Assembly: GCA_900550765.1 (NCBI GenBank)
Contig: URTC01000049.1
Coordinates: 1-9,251 of the forward strand
Direction: 5' to 3'
DNA length: 9,251 nucleotides
DNA from: an uncultured Clostridia bacterium
GTDB taxonomy: Bacteria; Bacillota; Clostridia; Christensenellales; QALW01
In this document: positions 1 through 6,640 of the stretch, piece by piece
How positions within the stretch are numbered: position 1 is the stretch's first letter
Layout of the letters: each line of letters begins with the position of its first letter
Translations under genes and position numbers: made by a program
Notes under the pieces: generated by a model
Database searches by the model: none
What the model saw: only the letters and a program-made list of their open reading frames with translations
Told to the model about the DNA's origin: nothing

Positions 1-111
1 GCCGTACCGTTTCCGGAAAAACCGATAAGAAATTTTGGAACAAAGCGTTTTAAAAGGTGGAAGAAATTGTGCGGAAGGATCTTTTGCCGAAATTTTGGAT
101 AAAAAGCTCTT

Positions 112-138
112 TTGCTTTTATAAAAAATATGCTATAAT
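112..138 (+). promoter_or_regulatory. Probable sigma-A promoter of degV (extended -10)
   Basis: The -10 hexamer TATAAT lies at 133-138 and is preceded by TG-n (130-132), giving an extended -10 element. The best -35 is TTGCTT at 112-117, with a short 15-nt spacer that the extended -10 may offset. Transcription would start near 145 and leave a leader of about 90 nt before degV. The preceding stretch 1-111 holds no assignable gene. All three forward frames that enter from the left edge hit stops by about position 102, so one of them could be the end of an upstream gene, but I cannot tell which. Confidence 0.6.
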
Positions 139-233
139 AACAGGTAGTTTTTACCTTGCTGCGCCGGCTGGGAAAGAGTGCTTTCGATTGTTTCAGGCGT
201 ACGTTTTTATTTTTATTTTAAGGAGATTTGCTT

Positions 234-1082
234 ATGAAACCTATCAAAATACTGGCCGATTCTACCTGCGATCTTTCACCGGAGCTGCGGAGCCTGTACG
301 GCATCGATATTTTGCCGCTTCAGGTGAATCTTGACCAGGACAGCCGGCTCGACGGCGTTAATATTCAGCCCGATGAAATTTATGCTTGGGCGGACGCCAA
401 CAATAAAACTCCCACTACCTCGGCACCTACGCCGGAGGCGGTGCAGGCATTTTTGAAGCCATTTGCCGGAGAATATGATATCATTGTTTTTACCATCAGC
501 AGTGAAATGTCTTCTACTTACCAGATCTTCTGTGCGGTAGCGCAGACGTTTGCCGATACGAGAATCACTGTGATCGACAGCCGTAATCTTTCCACGGGCA
601 TCGGATTGCAGGTACTTACTGCGGCAAAAATGGTGCAGAACGGAGCTTCTTATGAGGAGATTCTGGCTGAATTAAAGACGATTAATCCTTTGGTACGTGC
701 TGGCTTTGTAGTGGAAAACGTTTTGTTTTTATATAAAGGAGGCCGCTGCTCGGCATTGGCAGCCTGGGGCGCTACGGCCCTGAAGCTGCGGCCTACGCTG
801 GCTGTGGTAGACGGCGTGATTAAGGTGGACCGCAAGGTGCGCGGCGATATCCGCACCGCTACGATGAAATATGTGACCGGCATGGAGCAGGAAATTCTTG
901 CGGCCCGTGAGGATATGGTGTTTATTACACATTCGGGTACTTCGCAGGAAATTATTGATGAGGTCTATGCTTACCTGAAAAAGCTGAATAAATTTAAAAA
1001 CATTTATATTACCCGGGCCGGCTGTGTAGTATCTTCCCATTGCGGCGCGGGAACGCTGGGCGTATTGTTTATTGCCAAATAA
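234..1082 (+). CDS. degV: DegV family fatty-acid-binding protein
   Basis: A 282-residue DegV-family protein. Members bind a single fatty acid; some (FakB) present it to the kinase FakA for phospholipid synthesis, and others have unknown partners. Visible family marks are the N-terminal strand with ADST (8-11), TSAPTP (62-67) where homologues have TSQPS, SSEMSSTYQ (89-97) matching the lipid-site SSxLSGTYQ, LYKGGRCS (167-174) matching the LKKGGRIS motif, and SSHCGAGTLGV (267-277) in the C-terminal site. Length is normal for the family (about 280). The ATG at 234 is chosen because AGGAG (221-225) lies 8 nt upstream; an in-frame TTG at 228 is too close to that site. The gene stands alone, with its own promoter and no fakA in view, so the lipid-donor role is inference from the family. 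Confidence 0.92.
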   Translation: MKPIKILADSTCDLSPELRSLYGIDILPLQVNLDQDSRLDGVNIQPDEIYAWADANNKTPTTSAPTPEAVQAFLKPFAGEYDIIVFTISSEMSSTYQIFCAVAQTFADTRITVIDSRNLSTGIGLQVLTAAKMVQNGASYEEILAELKTINPLVRAGFVVENVLFLYKGGRCSALAAWGATALKLRPTLAVVDGVIKVDRKVRGDIRTATMKYVTGMEQEILAAREDMVFITHSGTSQEIIDEVYAYLKKLNKFKNIYITRAGCVVSSHCGAGTLGVLFIAK

Positions 1083-1083
1083 T

Positions 1084-1120
1084 CGGCGCCGTACGCCGGG
1101 GCGGATCGCTTTTTGTTTTT
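1084..1120 (+). terminator. Weak terminator-like structure between degV and rplI
   Basis: CGGCG (1084-1088) pairs with CGCCG (1094-1098) around a 5-nt loop. A second tiny hairpin, GCG-GAT-CGC (1101-1109), runs directly into a T-rich tract (1110-1120). The stems are short, so termination could be partial and rplI may be co-transcribed with degV. I found no convincing separate promoter for rplI in the 79-bp gap, which favours read-through. Confidence 0.35.
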
Positions 1121-1161
1121 AAAGACGAAGGGCCGAGTATCAAAAAACGGGGGAATTTTTT

Positions 1162-1599
1162 ATGAAGGTAATTTTATTGGCAGACGTAAAGGGGTCGGGA
1201 AAAAAAGACCAGATTGTTGAAGTAAATGACGGCTACGCACGGAATTTTCTGCTGCCGCGCAAGCTTGCCAAGGAGGCAACCAGCGCAAACCTAAATGCCG
1301 CTAAAACCGCTGCAGAGGCGGAGGCGCATCGCCGTGCCGTACAAAAACAGCAGGCACAGGAAAACGCGAAAAAGCTGGAAAGTCTTTCGGTAACGCTTCA
1401 GGGCAAGGCCGGCAACGGAAAAATGTTCGGCTCTGTTTCGGCTAAAGATGTTTCAGAAGCAATTTTGAGCCAGCACGGTATTGAAGTGGATAAAAAGAAA
1501 ATAGAGATCCCTTCCATTAAGGCGCCGGGAGAATATACTGCACTTTTAAAGCTGTTCCCAGAAGTTTCGGCTAAAATAAAAGTAATTGTTGAAATATGA
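1162..1599 (+). CDS. rplI: Large ribosomal subunit protein bL9
   Basis: A 145-residue ribosomal protein bL9 (B. subtilis about 149), which binds 23S rRNA near the base of the L1 stalk. The N-terminal RNA-binding domain starts [21 protein letters not shown] and continues with the conserved [12 protein letters not shown] (22-33). A long connecting helix rich in Ala, Gln and Lys follows (about 41-75). The C-terminal domain covers about 78-145 and ends in a beta strand. The ATG at 1162 has a G-rich site (1149-1153) 8 nt upstream. In many Firmicutes rplI sits beside rpsR/ssb or between gdpP (yybT) and dnaB. Here it follows degV and is closed by its own terminator before the parAB operon, a less usual setting. 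Confidence 0.97.
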   Translation: MKVILLADVKGSGKKDQIVEVNDGYARNFLLPRKLAKEATSANLNAAKTAAEAEAHRRAVQKQQAQENAKKLESLSVTLQGKAGNGKMFGSVSAKDVSEAILSQHGIEVDKKKIEIPSIKAPGEYTALLKLFPEVSAKIKVIVEI

Positions 1600-1604
1600 A
1601 AAAA

Positions 1605-1641
1605 ATCCCCCTCTGCGCAAAGGAAAGGGGGATCTTCTTTT
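1605..1641 (+). terminator. Rho-independent terminator after rplI
   Basis: ATCCCCCT (1605-1612) pairs with AGGGGGAT (1626-1633), an 8-bp stem with a 13-nt loop. A pyrimidine-rich tract, CTTCTTTTCT, follows. It begins six bases after the rplI stop. The T tract is interrupted by C, so efficiency is uncertain. A-rich sequence on the left arm could also allow weak termination from the other direction. Confidence 0.72.
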
Positions 1642-1679
1642 CTGGAACTGTTTTCTTGCCTGCAGCGGAACTGTTTGTT

Positions 1680-1709
1680 TTGACAAAAACCCATAAAATC
1701 TGATACAAT
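1680..1709 (+). promoter_or_regulatory. Strong sigma-A promoter of the membrane protein-parA-parB operon
   Basis: TTGACA (1680-1685) is a perfect -35, followed after an 18-nt spacer by TACAAT (1704-1709) with the extended -10 dinucleotide TG at 1701-1702. The expected start is near 1716, giving a leader of about 25 nt that carries the AGGGGGA ribosome binding site (1728-1734) of the first gene. It lies downstream of the rplI terminator, so the parAB operon is an independent transcription unit. Confidence 0.85.
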
Positions 1710-1740
1710 AAAGAAAAAGAAAGCGGCAGGGGGAAATGCG

Positions 1741-2463
1741 ATGCAGGTATTAAAAAATTTTCTGGTGACCTATGTAAACTGCAGAAATTTTTTTATCGTT
1801 ACTTTCGGTGTGATGCTGATTGTATTTATCCTGTGGTGCTTTTTTGCCCGAGCCGGTTCGGCCCGGCGCTGTCTTAAGCGCATCAACCGTATTCTGCGGG
1901 AGGAAATGGGTTCGGATATCATTCAAAAAATTGAGGCGCTTCGTTTGAATAAGCGCTTTGCTCGAATGTGGGACGATTATTATACTGCGTATTCCGGGGA
2001 AGATACGGTTGCTTTGCATAACTATCTGCTAAAGGATGATTTGCTGATCCGCACGTCAGTGTTTCGTACGGCTTCACGGGCAATTGCTGTTATCGGGTTT
2101 TCTGCGGCAGCGGTGTGTATTTTAACAATCGATGCACTTCCTGTTGGAGAAACAATCAATTTGATTCCTCTCTTTTTTGCCTTGGCGGCCGTTCAGGCAG
2201 TGTTTGAGGTGCTCTATGCCGCTATGACGGCTTATAGCTGCCGGCGGATGGTGTATCTTTTGGAAGAATTCCGGATGCTTTCTCTGCGCAAGCTGCCAGG
2301 GAAGGCGGTAGATTTTTCACAGCAGTATTTGATGGAAAAGCTCAATGAAACACAGGCGCGCATTCATGCGGTACGCAGCGGTGTTGCGCAGCTCAACGCC
2401 CGCATGGACAGGCTGATCCGCACAACGGAAAAAAATGAAGAAGAACAAACCCCTGAGGAGTAA
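1741..2463 (+). CDS. Three-helix membrane protein, first gene of the parAB operon
   Basis: I do not recognise this 240-residue protein. Visible parts are a first membrane helix (about 17-36), a basic cytosolic segment (38-52), a soluble helical region with MWDDYYTAYSG (76-86), two closely spaced membrane helices (about 113-131 and 139-163), and a polar, probably helical or coiled-coil C-terminus (194-232) ending in a Glu-rich tail. The order of one helix, a cytosolic helical block and a helix pair is loosely like MotA/TolQ/ExbB or ZorA-type proteins, but no diagnostic motif confirms this. The ATG at 1741 has AGGGGGA 6 nt upstream and follows the strong promoter at 1680-1709. Its stop is only three bases before parA, and the parA ribosome binding site GAGGAG is made from its last two codons. 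Translation is therefore probably coupled, and a role linked to chromosome partition at the membrane is plausible. Confidence 0.85.
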   Translation: MQVLKNFLVTYVNCRNFFIVTFGVMLIVFILWCFFARAGSARRCLKRINRILREEMGSDIIQKIEALRLNKRFARMWDDYYTAYSGEDTVALHNYLLKDDLLIRTSVFRTASRAIAVIGFSAAAVCILTIDALPVGETINLIPLFFALAAVQAVFEVLYAAMTAYSCRRMVYLLEEFRMLSLRKLPGKAVDFSQQYLMEKLNETQARIHAVRSGVAQLNARMDRLIRTTEKNEEEQTPEE

Positions 2464-2466
2464 ACC

Positions 2467-3228
2467 ATGATATTTGCTGTTTCTAACCAAAAAGGCGGTG
2501 TAGGAAAAACTACGTCGGCCATCAATATTGCCGCGGGCTTGGCTATGCTGGGCAAACGGGTGCTGCTGCTGGATTTGGACCCTCAGGGGAATGCCACCAG
2601 CGGTATGGGTGTTGAAAAAAATAAAGAAAGCATTTATGAGGTGCTGATTAACCGTGCTGATATCCGAGGAACAATTTTGCCTACCCGGATATCTTCGCTG
2701 TTTCTGCTGCCGGCAAGTACGGCGCTCTCCGGCGCAACTGTGGAAATGGTGGCGCTGAAAGACCGTGAACAGCTGCTGAAAAACGCATTGACAGAGATTC
2801 GGGAGGAGTATGATTATATCCTAATCGACTGTCCGCCGTCTTTGGATCTGCTGACGGTAAATGCTTTTACCGCCGCAGATAAGGTGCTTGTGCCTATTCA
2901 GTGTGAATTTTATGCCTTAGAGGGACTGGGGCAGCTGGTTAATACGATCCGTCTTATTCAAAAACGGCTGAATCCGCATCTTGTGATTGACGGCGTTATC
3001 TGCACGATGTATGATTCGCGCACAAAGCTTTCGGAGCAGGTCGTACAAGAGGTAAAGCGGTATTTTTCTTCTAAGGTATACGCCTCCTACATTCCCCGTA
3101 ATGTACGGCTGGCTGAAGCGCCCAGCTACGGCGTACCCATCCAGCTGTTTGACAATTACTGCCCCGGTGCATTGGCTTATAAGGCATTGTGCAGGGAGAT
3201 CATGCAAAGAAACGAGGGAGCACTATGA
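2467..3228 (+). CDS. parA: ParA/Soj chromosome-partitioning ATPase
   Basis: A 253-residue ParA/Soj ATPase of the deviant Walker-A (MinD/ParA) family. ATP-bound dimers coat DNA, and ParB stimulates hydrolysis, which drives or orients origin segregation; in Firmicutes Soj also influences DnaA. The deviant Walker A is KGGVGKTT (9-16), with the signature lysine at 9. LDLDPQGN (35-42) is the Walker A' region with catalytic Asp38. Walker B is YILIDCPPS (117-125) with Asp121. EFYALEGLGQL (147-157) and the C-terminal IPRNVRLAEAPSYG (209-222) are typical of chromosomal Soj. There is no N-terminal DNA-binding extension, so it is the short chromosomal type rather than a P1-type plasmid ParA. The ATG at 2467 follows GAGGAG (2455-2460). 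The stop overlaps the parB start as ATGA. Confidence 0.97.
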   Translation: MIFAVSNQKGGVGKTTSAINIAAGLAMLGKRVLLLDLDPQGNATSGMGVEKNKESIYEVLINRADIRGTILPTRISSLFLLPASTALSGATVEMVALKDREQLLKNALTEIREEYDYILIDCPPSLDLLTVNAFTAADKVLVPIQCEFYALEGLGQLVNTIRLIQKRLNPHLVIDGVICTMYDSRTKLSEQVVQEVKRYFSSKVYASYIPRNVRLAEAPSYGVPIQLFDNYCPGALAYKALCREIMQRNEGAL

Positions 3229-4082
3229 AAAATTCCGGTCTCGGCCGCGGCCTTGGCGCTTTGATGGGAGAAGATATCACGATAGAAACCGGTATTGATA
3301 GAGAATATGTACATCAGCTGCCTATCAGCAGTATTGACGTCAATAAAGCCCAGCCCCGGAAGACTTTTCATAATGAGACAATTGCTTCCCTTGCGGAATC
3401 GATCAAGGCAAACGGTATGCTGCAGCCAATCACTGTGCGTAAAGTCGGTCAGCGGTATGAGATTGTTGCGGGGGAACGCCGTTTCCGTGCGTGCCGCCTG
3501 TTGAAAATGCAAACGATTCCCGCTATTGTAAAGGAGCTTTCGCCCCGGCAGGTGTGCGAGCTTTCTTTAATCGAAAATCTGCAGCGCGAGGATCTGAACC
3601 CCATAGAGGAGGCTGCGGCTATTCAGGCATTGATGGAGGAATTTCAGCTGACGCAGCAGGAGGTTTCTCAGCGCATAGGTGCTTCACGGCCGGCTATTGC
3701 CAACGCGCTGCGGCTTTTAAAACTGCCTGAACCGGTAAAGCGAATGATTGCCTCAGGGAGGATATCGGCCGGCCACGGCAGGGCATTTGCTGCGCTGGAG
3801 GATGAAGCGCTGATGGTTGCCCTGGCGGAAAAATGCGCACAAGAGGGGTGGTCTGTGCGGGAGGCCGAGCGGCAGGCTGCGGCAGCGGGCAAAAAAAGAC
3901 CTGTACGGCAAAAAATTCGGATTCCCGAATTTGAGCGGATCGAGGAACGGATGCGTTTGTATATGGGAACCAAAGTAACGATTAACGGTAATGACAAAAA
4001 AGGTAAGATCGAAATTGAGTATTTTGACCGGGAAGATCTGGAGCGCATTATTCCCCTGCTTTCAGGCGGAGAAGAATTTTAA
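3225..4082 (+). CDS. parB: ParB/Spo0J chromosome-partitioning protein
   Basis: A 285-residue ParB/Spo0J: a parS-binding CTPase clamp that loads SMC and stimulates ParA. The short basic leader KNSGLGRGLGALMGED (2-17) is the ParA-interacting peptide typical of Spo0J. The ParB/Srx CTP-binding domain holds GERRFRACRL (83-92) and ENLQREDLNPIEEA (117-130). A helix-turn-helix, LTQQEVSQRIGASRPAIANAL (142-162), reads parS. Residues about 232-285 are the dimerisation domain. The ATG at 3225 overlaps the parA stop (ATGA) and has GAGGGAG (3214-3220) upstream; an in-frame GTG at 3189 is rejected because the family begins at this MKNSGLGRGLG. No canonical parS (TGTTTCACGTGAAACA) is present in the window, so its sites lie elsewhere. 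Confidence 0.97.
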   Translation: MKNSGLGRGLGALMGEDITIETGIDREYVHQLPISSIDVNKAQPRKTFHNETIASLAESIKANGMLQPITVRKVGQRYEIVAGERRFRACRLLKMQTIPAIVKELSPRQVCELSLIENLQREDLNPIEEAAAIQALMEEFQLTQQEVSQRIGASRPAIANALRLLKLPEPVKRMIASGRISAGHGRAFAALEDEALMVALAEKCAQEGWSVREAERQAAAAGKKRPVRQKIRIPEFERIEERMRLYMGTKVTINGNDKKGKIEIEYFDREDLERIIPLLSGGEEF

Positions 4083-4127
4083 AGAAGCGGTACCGTGCGG
4101 CATCGTTTTACAGTACAAGGAAAAGAG

Positions 4128-4169
4128 AAAGTCCCTCTTTACTGCAAAGAAGGGGCTTTGTGTGTTTTT
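4128..4169 (+). terminator. Rho-independent terminator of the parAB operon
   Basis: AAAGTCCCT (4128-4136) pairs with AGGGGCTTT (4151-4159), including one G-U. An inner CTTT/AAAG (4137-4140/4146-4149) extends the helix across a single bulged A, with loop ACTGC. TTTTT follows at 4165-4169. This closes the parAB unit 45 bases after the parB stop. The remaining gap, 4170-4326, shows no gene on the plus strand. Confidence 0.75.
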
Positions 4170-4326
4170 GGAGGATTCTTCTGTTCTGTCTTCTTTTTCG
4201 CAGCAGCGTCCGGCGCAGCATTAGCGGGATTGGAAAGAACGGTTTTGCTGTCGTTAGCCTCTTTTTTTGAGCTTTGTGCGTTTAGGGAAGATCAATTTAA
4301 AAAGATAAAAGTTCATACTTATTGCA

Positions 4327-4355
4327 TTGACAACGGATAAAAAACCAATTATAAT
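4327..4355 (+). promoter_or_regulatory. Perfect-consensus sigma-A promoter of the tetR-antiporter operon
   Basis: TTGACA (4327-4332), a 17-nt spacer and TATAAT (4350-4355) match the sigma-A consensus at all twelve positions with ideal spacing. The predicted start is near 4362, so the leader is only about 24 nt. Such a strong promoter next to a palindrome suggests that output is held down by a repressor. Confidence 0.93.
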
Positions 4356-4383
4356 GGAAACAAAAAAGAAAGATTTTGTTTCC
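4356..4383 (+). promoter_or_regulatory. 28-bp palindromic operator, probable TetR binding site
   Basis: GGAAACAAAA (4356-4365) and TTTTGTTTCC (4374-4383) are perfect 10-bp inverted repeats separated by 8 bp. The palindrome begins at the base after the -10 hexamer, covers the predicted transcription start, and ends two bases before the tetR ATG. Its size and place are those expected of an autoregulatory operator for the TetR-type dimer encoded immediately downstream. The start codon has no good Shine-Dalgarno sequence; only AGAAAGA at 4367-4373 is available, 12 nt upstream. The right arm therefore occupies the normal ribosome-site position. Confidence 0.8.
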
Positions 4384-4385
4384 TT

Positions 4386-4874
4386 ATGAAAGAAAAAATT
4401 CTTTATACGGCAATTGAAAATCTCCGGCACGAAGGGCTGAAATTTTCGGTAGATACGTTAGCAAGTCAATTGGGACTTTCTAAAAAAACAATTTATAAAT
4501 TTTTTCCGGATAAAGAGGCCCTTGCTTTGGCTTTGTATGAAAAGTATTATGCCGATGCAAAGAAAAAAGCGGCGGCCCTGCTAAAAAGCAATGCGGCATC
4601 GATTGGTTCGGATTTGCTTTTTCTTTACTTTGATGCCAAAATAATGACCCGCCGGGTTATTTTTAATAAATATAAATTAAATGCGGCAATCCAGGCGTAT
4701 ACTGCAGAGCAGAACGACGCTCTTTGGGAAATCATTTGTTTGTTTTTGGAACAAAGAACTTCGGGGAAGGATCGAAGAACACTTCGCGTCATCATTGACG
4801 GATCCTTTGAAAAACTTTGCAGTATACAGCTGAATCCGGATGCTGTTATAGAAAGATTGGTGGAATTATTATGA
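4386..4874 (+). CDS. TetR/AcrR-type transcriptional repressor
   Basis: A 162-residue TetR-family regulator, somewhat short (usual 180-220). The N-terminal DNA-binding domain is clear: KEKILYTAIENL (2-13) is helix 1, and FSVDTLASQLGLSKKTIYKFF (20-40) contains the helix-turn-helix and the hallmark TIYKFFPDKEAL. The rest is an all-helical ligand and dimer domain without a recognisable subtype, so the inducer is unknown. Codon and base use are more AT-rich than in parAB upstream. The gene lies directly behind a consensus promoter and a 28-bp palindrome, and its stop overlaps the start of the antiporter gene (ATGA). Autoregulation and control of the antiporter are inferred from this arrangement. 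The ATG at 4386 gives a normal TetR N-terminus despite the weak ribosome site. Confidence 0.9.
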   Translation: MKEKILYTAIENLRHEGLKFSVDTLASQLGLSKKTIYKFFPDKEALALALYEKYYADAKKKAAALLKSNAASIGSDLLFLYFDAKIMTRRVIFNKYKLNAAIQAYTAEQNDALWEIICLFLEQRTSGKDRRTLRVIIDGSFEKLCSIQLNPDAVIERLVELL

Positions 4875-6088
4875 TGATAGGAGTACTTCGTGTTTTTGCA
4901 ATACTCTGTACGGCTTCAGTTTGCGGAAAATTGGTTTCAAAGCTGAAACTGCCGGCGATTCTTGGGTGGCTGATTGCAGGGATTGTTTTTGGACCGTATC
5001 TTGCACAAGTAGTAACACTGGATACCACCAATGCATTGTGGTATACGGTTTGTATAAAATTTTTTGAATGCTTTGCCGGGGTAATGATCGGGCGTGAAAT
5101 TATTTTTAAAAAGATTGCAAGTTCGGGCAAGCAGATTCTCGGTATTACTTTTATACAGTCGATAGGAACCTTTTTGTTTGTAACCGCTGCTTTTTCCGTT
5201 GTTTTTCTCCTTATGGATATTCCGGTTTATTTAGCCTTTGTTTTCGGAGGAATTGCATTGGCAACCGCACCCGCACCGGCTCTGTCCATTGTAAATGAAT
5301 ATCATACAAGCGGTCCTGTTACCAGAACTCTGCTTCCCCTTGCTGCAATTGACGATATTATCGGCGTTATTGTTTTTTTTACCGTTATTTCTGTTATAAG
5401 CGGAACAAACGGCAATACCTCGGTTTCTCCTTTTGTCATTGTGGGAATTGTTTTGCTTCCGTTTATCATTGGAATTTTAACAGGATTTTTAGCCGCTTTT
5501 TTGATAAAAAGAGTAAAAAGTAATCGCAGCCGATTTGTGTTCCTGCTGCTTTTCCTGTGTATCGCGGCGCTTTGCGGTTTGCTTATTGATGGGTATGTTT
5601 TTCATTCTTTCCGCTTAAATTATTTGCTGATCGGTATGGCATTCAGTGCTACTGTTGTAAATATTGTGCCTGAAAATGAGCTTAAAGAAACTTTAGAATT
5701 CTATAATCCGCTGCTGAATCTGTCTCTTATTCTTGTTATTGTGAATCTGGGTATGCCCTTGGATTATCGTCTGATCGCTGGTGCCGGCCTTTTTACGGTG
5801 CTTTATATTCTTTCAAGAGCTGTGGGAAAAATCGGAGGAGCGTATTTGGGCGGCAAGCTGACAAAAGCAGATCCGGTTGTTACAAAATATCTTGGCTTTA
5901 CGCTGTTGCCGCACTCCGGGGTTTCTTTGGTGTTCACGGGTATTGCCGTTACAACGTTATCCGCAATCGATCCTTCTCTTGCTTCTATTGTATCAGGAAC
6001 CATTGTGGCTGCGGCGATCGTGAATGAAATTATTGCAGTTATTGTAGCAAAATTTGCTTTTAAATGGGCGGGAGAGATCAAAAAGTAG
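4871..6088 (+). CDS. CPA2-family cation/proton antiporter (NapA/KefB-like)
   Basis: A 405-residue integral membrane protein of the monovalent cation:proton antiporter-2 family, with roughly 12-13 hydrophobic segments. GKLVSKLKLPAILGWLIAGIVFGP (19-42) is the typical first repeat. LATAPAPALSIVNEY (130-144) and the aspartate pair in AAIDDIIGVIVFF (158-170) correspond to the ion-binding core, where two acidic residues usually mean electrogenic exchange as in NapA/NhaA. SRAVGKIGGAYLGGKL (315-330) and LGFTLLPHSGVSLVF (341-355) match the later core helices. No C-terminal RCK/TrkA-N domain is present, unlike full KefB/KefC. The ATG at 4871 overlaps the tetR stop and has GGTGGA (4859-4864) 6 nt upstream; the open frame extends further up, but only inside tetR. 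The substrate (Na+, K+ or other) cannot be told. TetR control hints at induction by a small molecule or stress. Confidence 0.9.
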   Translation: MMIGVLRVFAILCTASVCGKLVSKLKLPAILGWLIAGIVFGPYLAQVVTLDTTNALWYTVCIKFFECFAGVMIGREIIFKKIASSGKQILGITFIQSIGTFLFVTAAFSVVFLLMDIPVYLAFVFGGIALATAPAPALSIVNEYHTSGPVTRTLLPLAAIDDIIGVIVFFTVISVISGTNGNTSVSPFVIVGIVLLPFIIGILTGFLAAFLIKRVKSNRSRFVFLLLFLCIAALCGLLIDGYVFHSFRLNYLLIGMAFSATVVNIVPENELKETLEFYNPLLNLSLILVIVNLGMPLDYRLIAGAGLFTVLYILSRAVGKIGGAYLGGKLTKADPVVTKYLGFTLLPHSGVSLVFTGIAVTTLSAIDPSLASIVSGTIVAAAIVNEIIAVIVAKFAFKWAGEIKK

Positions 6089-6162
6089 CATTTAATCTTT
6101 GCAAATATACCATATAATACAAAAAAGACGGCGCAGATCAAAAAGAGAATAAAATAAGAATA

Positions 6163-6212
6163 AAAAGACGGTGTTCCCTTCGATGGCACACCGCCTTTTA
6201 TATGTTTTTTTT
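6163..6212. terminator. Bidirectional terminator between antiporter and zinc-ribbon genes
   Basis: AAAAG (6163-6167) and CGGTGT (6169-6174) pair with ACACCG (6188-6193) and CTTTT (6195-6199), with one A-C mismatch. An inner CC/GG closes a 7-nt loop. T tracts follow on the plus strand (6205-6212), and the A-run at 6162-6166 gives a T tract on the minus strand. It can therefore end both the tetR-antiporter transcript and the convergent zinc-ribbon transcript. Confidence 0.8.
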
Positions 6213-6236
6213 GATTCTTTACAGGAAAATACAACA

Positions 6237-6260
6237 GGCCTTAAAAAGGCTGCTTTTTTT
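6237..6260 (+). terminator. Second terminator hairpin on the plus strand
   Basis: GGCCTT (6237-6242) pairs with AAGGCT (6246-6251), with one G-U and a 3-base loop, followed after GC by seven T (6254-6260). It lies just behind the main hairpin and would act as a back-up stop for plus-strand read-through into the convergent gene. The T-run overlaps the minus-strand stop codon of that gene. Confidence 0.5.
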
Positions 6261-6609
6261 ATTCCTCTGCAAGATCTTCTTTTTCCTCTTCTTCATTTTC
6301 CATTTCTGCAATAGCGTCCAGGGAATCATCCACAGTATCAGGAAGAACATCATCGCCGTCATCAAAGGCCTCAATGGAATCTTCGTCCTTTTCTTCGTGC
6401 TTCATATGCTCCAGACGGCAGGCATAGCAGATTTCTTCGCCTTCTTCCAGATAATTTTCCCCGCACTCAGGGCAGAGCTTGTATTCTTCTTCCAAATCCA
6501 GCTCCGGCTGCCCCTGGATTTTTCCCATATCTACCAGGCAGACTTTGCAGTATTGTTCCGTTTCTTCATTTATATAGTTAAGCATGCATCTTTGACATTT
6601 AATATACAT
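6259..6609 (-). CDS. Small double zinc-ribbon protein with acidic tail, function unknown
   Basis: A 116-residue soluble protein of unknown function. It has two Cys4 zinc-ribbon-like modules: CQRC (5-8) with CKVC (21-24), and CPEC (46-49) with CYAC (61-64). From about residue 72 the tail is very rich in Asp and Glu, with no obvious fold. Such a layout suggests a metal-bound adaptor that touches basic protein or competes with nucleic acid, but this is inference. The ATG at 6609 is chosen because AGGTGAT (6620-6614 on the minus strand) is correctly spaced; the in-frame GTG at 6618 lies inside that ribosome site. The gene has a good promoter of its own, converges with the antiporter operon and lies downstream of spo0A on the same strand. 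Confidence 0.85.
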   Translation of the reverse strand: MYIKCQRCMLNYINEETEQYCKVCLVDMGKIQGQPELDLEEEYKLCPECGENYLEEGEEICYACRLEHMKHEEKDEDSIEAFDDGDDVLPDTVDDSLDAIAEMENEEEEKEDLAEE

Positions 6610-6640
6610 TATAATCACCTCAGCTCATATTTTTGGCTAC

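Noticed and set aside
189..204. parS-like sequence TGTTTCAGGCGTACGT
   Set aside because: Only the first half matches the parS palindrome TGTTTCACGTGAAACA; the second half does not. No full parS was found in the window.
228..233. TTG start two codons upstream of the degV ATG
   Set aside because: It lies 2 nt from the AGGAG site, too close for initiation; the ATG at 234 is correctly spaced.
3189..3224. GTG start extending parB by 12 codons into parA
   Set aside because: The ParB family begins at the basic GLGRGLG leader, and the ATGA overlap with a ribosome site fits the ATG at 3225.
4095..4340. 81-codon plus-strand frame after parB
   Set aside because: It runs through the parAB terminator and the tetR -35, and has no ribosome site or recognisable domain.
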